NCBI GenBank assembly: GCA_003216435.1
Contig: QCIW01000007.1
Span: forward strand, 1 to 56,905
Direction: 5' to 3'
Length of the DNA: 56,905 bases
From: Prochlorococcus sp. AG-402-N21
Lineage (GTDB): Bacteria; Cyanobacteriota; Cyanobacteriia; PCC-6307; Cyanobiaceae
The translations under genes and the position numbers were made by a program. Within the stretch, counting starts at the first letter, position 1. The number at the start of each line of letters is the position of its first letter. The notes under the pieces were generated by a model. That model did not search any database. It was not told where the DNA came from and saw nothing but the letters and a program-made list of their open reading frames with translations. Shown here in pieces: positions 1 through 9,885 of the stretch.

Positions 1-315
1 GTCTGAAGGTAATTTACGAGAACGGCGCGAGATCAATTCTTTGTCAAACGAATAGGGGGACTTAAACACAACAATATCCCCCCTTGTTGGAGACCTTTTT
101 CGAAAAGTTATTTTTTCAATTAAAAGCCTGTCATTAATCTGTAAGGTTGGGAGCATCGATCCTGAAGGAATATATCTCGCCTCTGCCAAAAAACTTCTAA
201 TCCCAGTATATAAGCCTAACGTGACCAATAATGGTGCCCAAAAATCCCAAAAAGCATGATTTTTCTCTTTTATTTCTTTTTGATTAGAATTTGTTTGTAA
301 GTTATTTTGGTTCAT
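1..315 (-). CDS. lepB: Signal peptidase I, 5' part (runs off the left edge)
   Basis: Removes signal peptides from exported proteins at the plasma or thylakoid membrane. The 105 visible residues open with a polar Asn/Lys-rich tail, then one membrane segment (about residues 25-43), then the family motif IPSGSMLPTL; the nucleophile is Ser53, just before Met. The catalytic Lys of the Ser/Lys dyad would lie beyond the edge of the window. The ATG at 315 is the only good start. The gene follows ppa on the same strand with a 106-base AT-rich spacer in which I see nothing specific. The family call is secure; the copy cannot be checked for completeness. Confidence 0.9.
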   Translation of the reverse strand, partial: MNQNNLQTNSNQKEIKEKNHAFWDFWAPLLVTLGLYTGIRSFLAEARYIPSGSMLPTLQINDRLLIEKITFRKRSPTRGDIVVFKSPYSFDKELISRRSRKLPSD

Positions 316-421
316 CCTAAAACTTCCAATTTTTTATTCCTAATAACATTAATAAATTTCCTTAATGATAAGCATTATAAAAAATCACCTAGCTGAAATT
401 TTTAAATAATTAAATAAAAGA

Positions 422-940
422 TCATTTTTTCTTCCTATTTTCTCTTATACAATTTTGCAATAGTCCCTCCACTTCATCGAAATCTCGCCAACCATCTATT
501 TCAATCACCCTCCCATCCAAACTTTTATGAGTTCTGAAAAATTCCGAAACATCTTCGAGTTGACTAGGAGCTATCTGAAGAATGCTAGTTATAGTTTTTT
601 GGCGAGGATCGTCAACAGGGACACATAGTAATTTCCCGTCATAAGCACCAGTATCATGTAGATCAAGAACACCTATCGGCCTACACTTGATTAAACATCC
701 AGCAAAAGTAGGCTCCTCCATAATTACCATTGCATCAAGAGGCGCTCCATCTTCTGCAAGAGTATTTGGAATAAATCCATAATCAAAAGGGTAGCGCACT
801 GATGAATGCAAAACCCTATCAAGAGACATCACTCCTGCTTGCTGACAGTATTCATATTTATTTCTACTACCTGCTGGTATCTCAACTATCAAATTAACCA
901 AACCTTTTGCAGGGGAAGCTGGGATTGAAGATAGATCCAT
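422..940 (-). CDS. ppa: Inorganic pyrophosphatase, family I, altered catalytic site
   Basis: Soluble family I pyrophosphatase of 172 aa, expected in the cytoplasm to hydrolyse pyrophosphate and pull biosynthesis forward. The fold signature is clear: YPFDYGFIPNT, then Asp64-Gly-Ala-Pro-Leu-Asp69, then two Asp spaced five apart before Gly-Lys. In the E. coli enzyme the matching motif is D65-G-D67-P-V-D70, and D67 is the general base; here that position is Ala66, encoded by an unambiguous GCG. The other metal-binding Asp residues are present. A second, intact family member lies at 15460-16047. This copy may be slow, use another base, or have another role; the family is certain, the activity is not. 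Confidence 0.88.
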   Translation of the reverse strand: MDLSSIPASPAKGLVNLIVEIPAGSRNKYEYCQQAGVMSLDRVLHSSVRYPFDYGFIPNTLAEDGAPLDAMVIMEEPTFAGCLIKCRPIGVLDLHDTGAYDGKLLCVPVDDPRQKTITSILQIAPSQLEDVSEFFRTHKSLDGRVIEIDGWRDFDEVEGLLQNCIRENRKKK

Positions 941-1158
941 CAGTTTCTTTTAAAGACGGGCTCGAACTTTCCTTAAAGAGAGTTCTTTACTCAAATTAAA
1001 ATTGCTAGAAATAATTAAATAATAACCGTAAGAAGAGCCATAAGGAGTGAGGGAAGTAATTAAATTTTAATTACCAAAGAGCTCAATATGATCTTTTGAT
1101 CCGCTGGAAACTATCCATAACAATATATTTATAAAAGCATCCTTGAATAAACTAAGAA

Positions 1159-1623
1159 TTAAGCCACTGAACGGTCATTGAGATTTTTATGATTGGTTAT
1201 TGGCTGTGGTGGCTCAGAGGTCTGTTCTAAATGTGTTCTAATTGCACGAAGCTCTTCCAAAATCGAATTGAGTACATTCTGAGTGACAGTAGAAGGCGAA
1301 TTTAAGACTTCTACGTTTACCTCTTTGATCCTAAGAATATCTTTAGCAAAACGTGCTACTTCATTTGGATGAAAAAGTAATGGATCTTTCTGATCAGTTC
1401 TATATTCAGGATTGAGTTTTCTAGGATTGAAAGCAGGGTTTATATTTCGTGCATCAGTATTTGTATATCTATAGACAGAAGCTCTTGAACGATTTAATGA
1501 CCTCTGAACTTCTTCTATCCCAATCAAAGTATCATCACTAGTAGATAAGGATTGAATTTCATTATTTACCTCAACGAAATTACCAGGGAAATCTTTAGAA
1601 TTTTTCAATGAGCCATTAAACAT
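1159..1623 (-). CDS. HTH-like protein of unknown function
   Basis: A 154-aa soluble protein. Residues 33-60 (IGIEEVQRSLNRSRASVYRY) look like a helix-turn-helix of the MerR or excisionase type: a short helix, a turn, then an Arg/Ser-rich recognition helix. It is followed by a segment rich in Asn, Pro and Arg, and by LLFHPNEVARFAKD, which resembles the wing and second helix of such domains. The C-terminal third has a predicted amphipathic helix (ILEELRAIRTHLE) that could dimerise. ATG at 1623. It lies alone between proS (divergent) and ppa (218-base spacer). No partner or target can be inferred; the DNA-binding idea is inference from pattern only. Confidence 0.6.
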   Translation of the reverse strand: MFNGSLKNSKDFPGNFVEVNNEIQSLSTSDDTLIGIEEVQRSLNRSRASVYRYTNTDARNINPAFNPRKLNPEYRTDQKDPLLFHPNEVARFAKDILRIKEVNVEVLNSPSTVTQNVLNSILEELRAIRTHLEQTSEPPQPITNHKNLNDRSVA

Positions 1624-1768
1624 AGATCTAAGAATTTTTAAATTCTCAAAAATTTTTCAGAACCTAGCAGATGTCCTTCAAGAGAACAAGCAGGAAATAT
1701 ACCGAAAGTTTGAAAGAAGTTTTCTCTAGCAGAAGATAGGTATCATTACTACCAAAGAAACAACCCTA

Positions 1769-3559
1769 ATGAGAGTCTCAAATCTCATGCTAACCACGCT
1801 GAGAAACGTTCCTGCAGAAGCTGAAATAACCTCTCATAAACTACTTTTAAGGGGGGGGTTCATACGAAGAGTTACATCTGGGATCTACGCGTATATGCCA
1901 ATGATGTGGAAAGTTCTAGAAAAAATAACAAAGATTGTCCAGGAGGAAATGAATGCAAAAGGCTGCCTTCAAACTCTCCTCCCACAAATTCATCCTGCTG
2001 ATCTATGGAAAGAGAGTGGAAGGTGGGAAGGGTATACCGCAGGGGAAGGAATAATGTTCAACTTAAAAGATAGACAGGAAAAAGAACTAGGACTTGCACC
2101 AACCCATGAAGAAGTGATTACAAAAATTGCCGGAGAATCTATAAATTCTTATAAACAACTACCGGTAAATCTCTATCAGATTCAAACTAAGTTTAGAGAT
2201 GAAATCCGTCCAAGATTTGGGCTAATGAGAAGTAGAGAATTTATAATGAAAGATGCATATTCCTTTCATCAAAATAAGTCTGATTTAAAATTAACCTATA
2301 AAGAAATGGATGATGCATATAGAAAAATTTTCAGAAGATGTGGATTAGAAACAGTTGCTGTAGATGCTGACAGTGGAGCAATAGGTGGCTCTGCTTCCCA
2401 GGAATTTATGGTCACCGCAGAGGCGGGGGAAGACATGATCTTAATAAGCTCTGACGGCCTTTATTCAGCGAACCAAGAAAAGGCTGTTTCAAGGTATTCA
2501 GACCCGATTATTAGTGGTTTCAACAAAGCGGAAGTAATTACCACGCCAAATCAAAATTCCATAGAAGAACTTTGCAGAACACAAAGTTTTGATCCATCTC
2601 AAATTATTAAAGTAATAGTAATGCTAGCAATATTAGAAGAAGGAATAAAGCAGCCTATATTAGTAAGTATAAGAGGTGATCAAGAGTTAAATATTGTTAA
2701 ATTAACTAATTCCATCTCTAAACATCTAGACAAGTTAGTAATAGATATCTTCCCGATCACAGAAGAACAATTATCTATTGAAGGTTTAGATCAATTACCA
2801 TTTGGCTCAATCGCCCCAGATTTGGAAAATACATTCCTAAGTAATGCTAAAAGTTGGGAAAAAGAATTTTTAAGATTTGCAGATTTAACGGTATCAGAAT
2901 TAAAGAATTTTGTTTGTGGTGCAAACAAAAAAGATCATCACAGAATAGGTATGAACTGGGATTTAATAGGTGGACTTCCAAAGGAAATTGATATTAGAAA
3001 AGCTAATCCAGGTGAGAGATGTATTCATGATGAAAAGCAGATTCTCAATGAGTGTAGAGGTATAGAAGTTGGTCATATTTTCCAACTTGGATGCAAATAT
3101 TCAAAATCATTAAATGCAACTTTTACTAACCAAGAAGGCAACCAAGAGCCATTTTGGATGGGTTGCTATGGGATCGGGGTTTCCAGGCTCGCTCAAGCTG
3201 CTGTAGAACAAAATAATGATGAGAATGGGATTATTTGGCCTTTAACAATTGCTCCTTATGAGGTAATTATTACGGTGGCTAATATTGAAGATATAAACCA
3301 AAAGGCATTAGGTGAGAAATTATATAAACAACTGAAAAAAGAAAAAGTAGATGTTCTTTTTGATGATAGAAAAGAAAGGGCAGGCGTAAAGTTTAAAGAT
3401 GCTGATCTAATTGGTATCCCATGGCGAATTGTGGTTGGGAGAGATTCAGTTTCTGAAGAAGTAGAGTTATTTGAAAGATGTACAAACTCAATAAAATCAC
3501 TAAAAGCTGAAAAAGCCCTCCAAGAACTAATCAAAGAAATAAATCTAAAAAAAAGCTAA
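1769..3559 (+). CDS. proS: Prolyl-tRNA synthetase
   Basis: Charges tRNA-Pro; class II synthetase of the bacterial type, 596 aa. Motif 1 lies in the first 70 residues, the ATP-site PTHEE is at 111-115, motif 2 (RFRDEIRPRFGLMRSREF) at about 142-160, and motif 3 (GCYGIGVSRL) near 467-476. Between motifs 2 and 3, roughly residues 230-400, sits the INS editing domain that hydrolyses Ala-tRNA-Pro; its sequence is poorly conserved, as usual. The C-terminal anticodon-binding domain includes DVLFDDRKERAGVKFKDAD. Full length, ATG at 1769, preceded by 145 bases of spacer. Psb27 follows after 24 bases and may be cotranscribed. Confidence 0.97.
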   Translation: MRVSNLMLTTLRNVPAEAEITSHKLLLRGGFIRRVTSGIYAYMPMMWKVLEKITKIVQEEMNAKGCLQTLLPQIHPADLWKESGRWEGYTAGEGIMFNLKDRQEKELGLAPTHEEVITKIAGESINSYKQLPVNLYQIQTKFRDEIRPRFGLMRSREFIMKDAYSFHQNKSDLKLTYKEMDDAYRKIFRRCGLETVAVDADSGAIGGSASQEFMVTAEAGEDMILISSDGLYSANQEKAVSRYSDPIISGFNKAEVITTPNQNSIEELCRTQSFDPSQIIKVIVMLAILEEGIKQPILVSIRGDQELNIVKLTNSISKHLDKLVIDIFPITEEQLSIEGLDQLPFGSIAPDLENTFLSNAKSWEKEFLRFADLTVSELKNFVCGANKKDHHRIGMNWDLIGGLPKEIDIRKANPGERCIHDEKQILNECRGIEVGHIFQLGCKYSKSLNATFTNQEGNQEPFWMGCYGIGVSRLAQAAVEQNNDENGIIWPLTIAPYEVIITVANIEDINQKALGEKLYKQLKKEKVDVLFDDRKERAGVKFKDADLIGIPWRIVVGRDSVSEEVELFERCTNSIKSLKAEKALQELIKEINLKKS

Positions 3560-3583
3560 GTAGCCTCCTCGCATATAAAGTTA

Positions 3584-4042
3584 ATGCAAATCAAGACTCG
3601 CCCAATGATCTCTGCTTTTCATTGCCAGCTAAACAAAATCTTCAAATTTGCACTTGCCCTTATTTTAAGTATTTGCGTGGTTGTAATGCCCTTTGCGGAA
3701 CAAGCACAAGCAGGAAGAACGTCCATGACTGGAGACTATGTTAAAGACACTCTCAACGTTGCCAAAGCTCTAAAAGAAGAAGTCGTTTCAGAGGAATCTG
3801 ACGAGTCTCAATTTTCAATGTCCGATGAAGAAACAGTTTTCCTTATTACTGATTACATATCTCGATACAGAAATCGTTCTCAAATAAATAAAACTGTTTC
3901 TTTTACAACTATGCAAACCGCTCTTAATGCACTTGCAGGCCATTACAAAACATTCCCAAACAGGGCAGTACCTGAAAATCTCAAAAATCGTCTAAGCCAA
4001 GAACTTTCCAAAGCAGAAGATCTTGTTTTAGAAAAAGAATAA
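3584..4042 (+). CDS. psb27: Photosystem II assembly factor Psb27
   Basis: Lumenal factor that binds CP43 and keeps the manganese cluster from assembling too early during PSII assembly and repair. The 152-aa precursor has a positively charged start, a hydrophobic stretch (about 18-36) and a probable signal peptidase I site AQA-G at 43/44. The mature four-helix domain starts with the family-typical TGDYVKDT. There is no Cys at the cleavage region, so the lipid anchor of Synechocystis Psb27 is absent. ATG at 3584; a second ATG eight codons in could also serve. It lies 24 bases after proS. Confidence 0.88.
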   Translation: MQIKTRPMISAFHCQLNKIFKFALALILSICVVVMPFAEQAQAGRTSMTGDYVKDTLNVAKALKEEVVSEESDESQFSMSDEETVFLITDYISRYRNRSQINKTVSFTTMQTALNALAGHYKTFPNRAVPENLKNRLSQELSKAEDLVLEKE

Positions 4043-4079
4043 ATTACTAACGATTAATTCATTCTTTTGACGCAAGTAG

Positions 4080-5450
<1,371 letters not shown>

Positions 5451-5497
5451 TTAGCTCTTTTATTAACTCATACTTCTAAATTTCGACTGCAATCCAT

Positions 5498-6505
5498 ATG
5501 AAAAATCAAACAAATAATGGAGTCACTTCCTTAGATGTAATAGGTATTGGGAATGCCATTGTTGATGTTCTTGTCTATGCCAAAGATTCTTTACTTGAAT
5601 CAAAAGCATTGAATAAGGGCAATATGACCCTAATTAATGAAGCTCAGGCTGAAGAAATTTACAGCTCAATTGGACCTGGACTGGAAACATCAGGTGGTTC
5701 TGCAGCTAATACTCTTGCGGGCATTTCATTATTAGGAGGCAAAGCAGGATTCATTGGAAGAGTGAAAGATGACAAACTTGGTAGAATTTTTTCAGATGAA
5801 ATAACTTCTACTGGAACTTTTTATCAAACTCCAGCAATAACCAACGGTCCTTCTACTGCAAGATGTTTAATTTTAGTCACTCCAGATACAGAAAGAACTA
5901 TGTGCACCTACTTAGGAGCATCAGTCTTTCTTGACAAAAAAGATTTAAACCTGGATGTAATACAAAACTCAAAAATCTTATACTTAGAGGGTTACTTGTT
6001 TGACACTGATGCGGCAAAAGATGCTTTCTTTGAAGCCGCTAATGTTGCCAAAAACTCTAACAATAAAGTAGCTCTTTCCCTTTCAGATTCTTTCTGTGTA
6101 AATAGACATAGAGAAAGCTTTCTAAAACTTGTCGAAAGTTACGTAGATATCTTATTTGCAAACGAAAATGAAATCTTATCTTTGTATCAAACAGAAAGTT
6201 TGGAAAAAGCCTTGGAGCAAATTAAAGGTATCAGCGAAATAGCAATAATTACAATGGGAGAAAAAGGTTCCATAATACTTACCCAAAAAGAAACAATAAG
6301 AATCAATCCATATGTCATTGGTAAAGCCATCGACACAACCGGGGCAGGTGATCTTTACGCAAGTGGTTTTCTATATGGCTATATAAATAAAAAAAGTCTA
6401 ACTACTTGTGGAAAGATGGGGTCAATCTGTGCAGGACATATAGTCACTCAACTTGGTCCTAGGACTAGCATCTCACTTGAAAATTTAATTAAAAAATATT
6501 TGTAG
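5498..6505 (+). CDS. PfkB-family carbohydrate/nucleoside kinase
   Basis: Ribokinase-fold kinase of 335 aa. The N-terminal sugar-binding lid region (IGIGNAIVDVLVY), the GGSAANTLAGISLLGG substrate motif and the C-terminal anion-hole and base motif DTTGAGDLYASGFL (Asp279-Asp285) are present, so it should be active. The nearest type is the adenosine kinase/ribokinase subgroup; cyanobacterial members are usually annotated only as sugar kinases. Its place directly after purA fits a nucleoside substrate but does not prove it. ATG at 5498. Its stop is one base from the end of the convergent cutA. Confidence 0.88.
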   Translation: MKNQTNNGVTSLDVIGIGNAIVDVLVYAKDSLLESKALNKGNMTLINEAQAEEIYSSIGPGLETSGGSAANTLAGISLLGGKAGFIGRVKDDKLGRIFSDEITSTGTFYQTPAITNGPSTARCLILVTPDTERTMCTYLGASVFLDKKDLNLDVIQNSKILYLEGYLFDTDAAKDAFFEAANVAKNSNNKVALSLSDSFCVNRHRESFLKLVESYVDILFANENEILSLYQTESLEKALEQIKGISEIAIITMGEKGSIILTQKETIRINPYVIGKAIDTTGAGDLYASGFLYGYINKKSLTTCGKMGSICAGHIVTQLGPRTSISLENLIKKYL

Positions 6506-6506
6506 T

Positions 6507-6857
6507 TCATATGGCTTCTTTCAGCCAATTTAGATAAAGCTCAGAAGCTGATGCCTCCCAAAAAACTATTTCAGGATTTTCATAACTATGAAAATCTTTT
6601 ATTGTAGATATTAAGTCTTCTAATTTATTATTTTTAGTTTTTATAAGCAATTGAATTTCTTCTGCATTTTCTATTGCACCATTCCACCAAAAGGAAGATT
6701 TAACATTATTAAATTGTACACAGGCAGCATATTTTCCATGCAATATCTTATCGGCCAGTTTCTCAGCATTCAAAAGATTAGATTCTGTTGTAATAACAAT
6801 AATCAAAGCCTCTTTTGATATGAAATTATTATCAGTTTGATTTGGGATTTGACTCAT
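6507..6857 (-). CDS. cutA: Divalent-cation tolerance protein CutA1
   Basis: Small trimeric protein of the CutA1 family, related in fold to PII; linked to copper tolerance in E. coli, though its cellular role is unsettled. Visible family marks are IIVITTESNLLNAEKLADKIL, the KYAACVQ strand, FWWNGAIENAEEIQLLIKT and the ENPEIVF...YLNWL end. I use the ATG at 6857 (116 aa), which sits four bases after the cobK stop; the longer frame from a TTG at 6881 would overlap cobK and adds eight residues outside the conserved domain. Cotranscription with cobK is likely. Confidence 0.9.
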   Translation of the reverse strand: MSQIPNQTDNNFISKEALIIVITTESNLLNAEKLADKILHGKYAACVQFNNVKSSFWWNGAIENAEEIQLLIKTKNNKLEDLISTIKDFHSYENPEIVFWEASASELYLNWLKEAI

Positions 6858-6861
6858 CGTT

Positions 6862-7671
6862 TTAAAAATGTTTAGTATCAATGCGATCTAAAATATCTTG
6901 TGTATTATGAATAATTTCAACTTCTTTGGGATAATTAGGGCGAGACATAATCCATAACTTTAACTTGTTTCTAATCGAAATTTGCCGCCATAGTTTCTCC
7001 ATCTTCCCGCCAGATTGCCTGCAAACAATTCCTGTAATAGCCCACTTCCGGCAAAGTGCTAATTCAAAATCCCCAAAATATTTACCCTCACTTGGTCGAA
7101 GTAATGCCAAATTATCTTGAGGGAGATGGCATGCCAAAGCATTTCTCAAGCTCATTGGAGTTGGCAAAACCCTAGCAAAAACATCCGCTCCAGATTCTTG
7201 GGTTACTGCTACAGCCTCACTTAAACATCTTGAACCTAGTGCTATCAAAATCCTATGGCTTCTAAGATCAATAGAAGTAAAATCTCTTAAAGATTTAATT
7301 ACCGTTGCATCGGAACAATCTTGGAAAGGTCTTTCAAAACGAATTAAAGGTTGGTCATATTGATTACATGCTCCTTTTAAATAATTACTTATTAGGACAG
7401 CAAACGGATGCGTCATATCAATAACCCATCTAAACCCTTGATGCTTTTTTTCAGATTTTAAAAGAAAATTAATTATTCCATCTACCCCTTCAATAGCCCC
7501 AACATTTAAGCTCTCCAAAGGCAAATCTTTATATGAGAGTGAGGCTTGATAGGAAACTACACTAACTGTTACCTTCCATCCATGTTCAATCAAAGCCTTT
7601 GCAAAAGGGGGTCCTTCGCCAGTTCCTGACAATAACCAAATATGCCTGTGGCAATTTCCTCTACGGTGCAT
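6862..7671 (-). CDS. cobK: Precorrin-6A reductase
   Basis: Reduces precorrin-6A (or its cobalt form, CbiJ) to the dihydro product with NAD(P)H in corrin-ring synthesis. The 269-aa protein has the N-terminal nucleotide-binding start HIWLLSGTGEGPPFAKALI, the DMTHPFAVLISNYLKGAC motif typical of CobK, and the C-terminal ITGIVCRQSGG segment for ligand binding. I chose the ATG at 7671; a TTG at 7686 would extend it by five residues. Only 29 bases separate it from the divergent ssb start, so the ssb promoter may lie inside cobK and vice versa. cobM at 45480 belongs to the same pathway. Confidence 0.88.
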   Translation of the reverse strand: MHRRGNCHRHIWLLSGTGEGPPFAKALIEHGWKVTVSVVSYQASLSYKDLPLESLNVGAIEGVDGIINFLLKSEKKHQGFRWVIDMTHPFAVLISNYLKGACNQYDQPLIRFERPFQDCSDATVIKSLRDFTSIDLRSHRILIALGSRCLSEAVAVTQESGADVFARVLPTPMSLRNALACHLPQDNLALLRPSEGKYFGDFELALCRKWAITGIVCRQSGGKMEKLWRQISIRNKLKLWIMSRPNYPKEVEIIHNTQDILDRIDTKHF

Positions 7672-7700
7672 CAAGATACGCCTCAATAACCATAGAAGAA

Positions 7701-8165
7701 ATGAATCATTGCTTGCTTGAAGTCAAGGTTAAACAGCCTCCAACAGTTCGTTATACCCAAGACAACAAAACCCCAATTGCTGAGATGGAAGTACTTTTTG
7801 ATGGTCTTAGGGCGGACGATCCACCTTCCACGATCAAAGTTGTTGGTTGGGGAAATTTGGCACAAGAACTCCAAAACACCGTAAAGGAACAGCAGAAACT
7901 TATTATCGAAGGACGCCTGCGAATGAGTACTCTTCCAAGGCAAGATGGGACTAAAGAAAAGAAAGCAGAATTCACACTCTCAAGATTACATTTGATTGGT
8001 GAAATCTCGCAAAACCCTGATAGAAATACAAGTCCTAATCAAATTCCCCCTAAGTCAAATAGTCAATCAAATTCAAAGCAATTCAATAATGAATCCTCTC
8101 CGAAGAATGATCTCAGCTGGGATACATCACCACTTGTTCCTGACACAGATGAAATACCATTTTAA
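7701..8165 (+). CDS. ssb: Single-stranded DNA-binding protein
   Basis: Coats ssDNA in replication and repair. The 154-aa protein has an OB-fold domain (about residues 1-105, with VVGWGNLAQELQNTVKEQQ and KLIIEGRLRMSTL), a disordered Asn/Gln/Pro/Ser linker, and the acidic tip DTDEIPF that recruits partner proteins such as PriA. I start at the ATG at 7701, preceded by AGAAGAA; the open frame extends 34 codons upstream, but that part is antisense to cobK and does not look like SSB. Marine picocyanobacteria usually carry an SSB of this divergent type. Confidence 0.9.
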   Translation: MNHCLLEVKVKQPPTVRYTQDNKTPIAEMEVLFDGLRADDPPSTIKVVGWGNLAQELQNTVKEQQKLIIEGRLRMSTLPRQDGTKEKKAEFTLSRLHLIGEISQNPDRNTSPNQIPPKSNSQSNSKQFNNESSPKNDLSWDTSPLVPDTDEIPF

Positions 8166-8169
8166 GAAT

Positions 8170-8355
8170 CTATTCTTCGAGCTTTTCAGAAGCCCTAATT
8201 AAAAGTAATCCCAATTCCCTCTCTAATGCCGCCAAATCTAGCCGCAATTCTTGCCATCGTCCCTGATCTATCTGCTCCAATATCCAAGCTCTATCTTTAT
8301 TTAACTGTGCCAATAACTCAGCGCATTCATTTAAATTCTTATTAGGTGAGGTCAT
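8170..8355 (-). CDS. Small conserved helical protein, unknown
   Basis: A 61-aa soluble protein, largely helical and charged (ECAELLAQLNKDRAWILEQ, then LDLAALERELGLLL), with heptad-like leucine spacing that suggests a coiled coil. I see no catalytic motif. The ATG at 8355 is preferred over the TTG at 8370. It lies convergent to ssb with four bases between stops and divergent from the DUF2854-type gene at 8409, an arrangement that argues for a real gene rather than chance. No function is inferred. Confidence 0.6.
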   Translation of the reverse strand: MTSPNKNLNECAELLAQLNKDRAWILEQIDQGRWQELRLDLAALERELGLLLIRASEKLEE

Positions 8356-8408
8356 AAGACTGTCTCCCAAAGCCCCAACTTAACCCTATTAAAGTCAAAA
8401 TTAATGGC

Positions 8409-8981
8409 ATGAACGCACTATTCTCTCCAGGCAGCATAATTACTATTTCTGGTGCATCCTTATCAGTCATTGGACTCCTTGCATACTTTACTAATGCGAC
8501 AAACCTAAGCGTACCAACTTTTTTCTATGGGGTTCCAATTTTACTAATTGGTCTCTCTCTAAAAACCGTGGAACTTCCCCCTGCAAAGCAAGTTACGAAT
8601 CAATCTTTAATTAATGAATTTAAAGGGCAAATTGCTCCGGAACTAAAAAAAGTCGTAAAAGATGTTACTGGATGGAAATATGGCCCTGCTGCTCATCTTG
8701 AATCATCATTAAAAGTTTTGAGGCTTTGGGACATAGACAATCCCCCACAGTTAAAAGAAGTAGAGGAATTAATCTCAGAAGAAGGCTATGGGATTCGACT
8801 TAGATTTGAACTTGGATCAGTTTCATTAGAAAAATGGCAAGAAAAAGAAGCTCGACTTAGTAGATTCTTTGCAAAAGATCTTCAAGCTAAGCTCATTACC
8901 CCTTCCTCTGGGGTTTTGGATCTAATACTTTCTCCAAAAACAAACTCTCAAGATACGAATTCTCCGGATGAAACAAACTGA
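8409..8981 (+). CDS. DUF2854-type membrane protein
   Basis: A 190-aa protein with two adjacent hydrophobic helices (about 10-28 and 35-53) followed by a soluble domain containing [21 protein letters not shown] and [19 protein letters not shown]. The pattern matches a family found in cyanobacteria and plastids (DUF2854 by my recollection), of unknown function. The last 14 bases overlap the start of argB, so translation of the two is likely coupled. ATG at 8409. The family assignment is from memory and should be treated as probable. Confidence 0.75.
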   Translation: MNALFSPGSIITISGASLSVIGLLAYFTNATNLSVPTFFYGVPILLIGLSLKTVELPPAKQVTNQSLINEFKGQIAPELKKVVKDVTGWKYGPAAHLESSLKVLRLWDIDNPPQLKEVEELISEEGYGIRLRFELGSVSLEKWQEKEARLSRFFAKDLQAKLITPSSGVLDLILSPKTNSQDTNSPDETN

Positions 8982-9882
8982 ATCTATCAATATAAATAAT
9001 CCTAAAAACTCCGTTATCAATTCAAAAGAAGATTCCTTAAGAGTTTCTGTTTTAAGCGAGGCGCTTCCATATATTCAACGTTTTTCCGGGAAAAGAATAG
9101 TAATAAAATATGGTGGTGCTGCGATGGCCGATGGAGGTCTACAAAATGCTGTATTAAGAGATATAGCTCTACTCTCTACTGTTGGTGTACAGCCTGTAGT
9201 TGTACATGGTGGAGGACCAGAAATAAACAACTGGTTACGGAAACTAGAAATCAAAAGTGAGTTTCGAGATGGATTACGAGTAACCGATTCAAGAACAATG
9301 GAAGTAGTTGAAATGGTTCTTGTAGGCAAAGTAAATAAACAAATTGTTAATGGCATAAATACGCTAGGAGCCTCCTCAATTGGCCTTTGCGGCATAGATG
9401 GGCGACTTGTAGAAGCACGAAAATTGGATAATGGAAACTATGGGCTTGTAGGAGAAGTCACCAGAGTAAATAGTGCGATTTTAGAGCCATTACTTGAACA
9501 AGGATATGTTCCCGTCATCTCAAGTGTTGCCGGCTCAAAAGAAGGGCAATCTCTTAATATCAATGCAGATATTATTGCGGGTGAAATTGCCGTAGCTTTA
9601 AATGCTGCAAAATTAATTCTCTTGACCGATACACCGGGAATACTCAAAAACAAAGACGACAACTCATCTCTTATAAGCCAATTAAACATTTCAGAAGTTC
9701 ATAAGCTTATCGAACAAGGCATAGTGGATGGTGGGATGTTGCCTAAAACAGAGTGTTGTATTAAAGCTATAACTCAAGGAGTCTCAGCTGCACATATAAT
9801 TGACGGAAGAATTCCACATGCTCTTTTACTGGAAGTGTTTACCAATGTAGGTATAGGGACTATGGTTGTAGGGAATAAATAA
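8968..9882 (+). CDS. argB: Acetylglutamate kinase
   Basis: Phosphorylates N-acetylglutamate, the controlling step of arginine synthesis. In cyanobacteria it is activated by PII when nitrogen is plentiful. The 304-aa protein has [12 protein letters not shown] (phosphate binding), [12 protein letters not shown] (acetylglutamate binding), [24 protein letters not shown] and [11 protein letters not shown], and [12 protein letters not shown] near the end, all standard for the arginine-sensitive class, which carries an N-terminal helix (here residues 20-38). It overlaps the preceding gene by 14 bases and is followed after three bases by a TPR-like protein; these likely form one transcript. Confidence 0.96.
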   Translation: MKQTESININNPKNSVINSKEDSLRVSVLSEALPYIQRFSGKRIVIKYGGAAMADGGLQNAVLRDIALLSTVGVQPVVVHGGGPEINNWLRKLEIKSEFRDGLRVTDSRTMEVVEMVLVGKVNKQIVNGINTLGASSIGLCGIDGRLVEARKLDNGNYGLVGEVTRVNSAILEPLLEQGYVPVISSVAGSKEGQSLNINADIIAGEIAVALNAAKLILLTDTPGILKNKDDNSSLISQLNISEVHKLIEQGIVDGGMLPKTECCIKAITQGVSAAHIIDGRIPHALLLEVFTNVGIGTMVVGNK

Positions 9883-9885
9883 GCT

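Noticed and set aside
6858-6881. Longer CutA start at a TTG
   Set aside because: It overlaps cobK and the extra residues are outside the family domain; the ATG at 6857 fits better.
7599-7700. N-terminal extension of ssb by 34 residues
   Set aside because: It is antisense to cobK and the SSB fold starts at the ATG at 7701.
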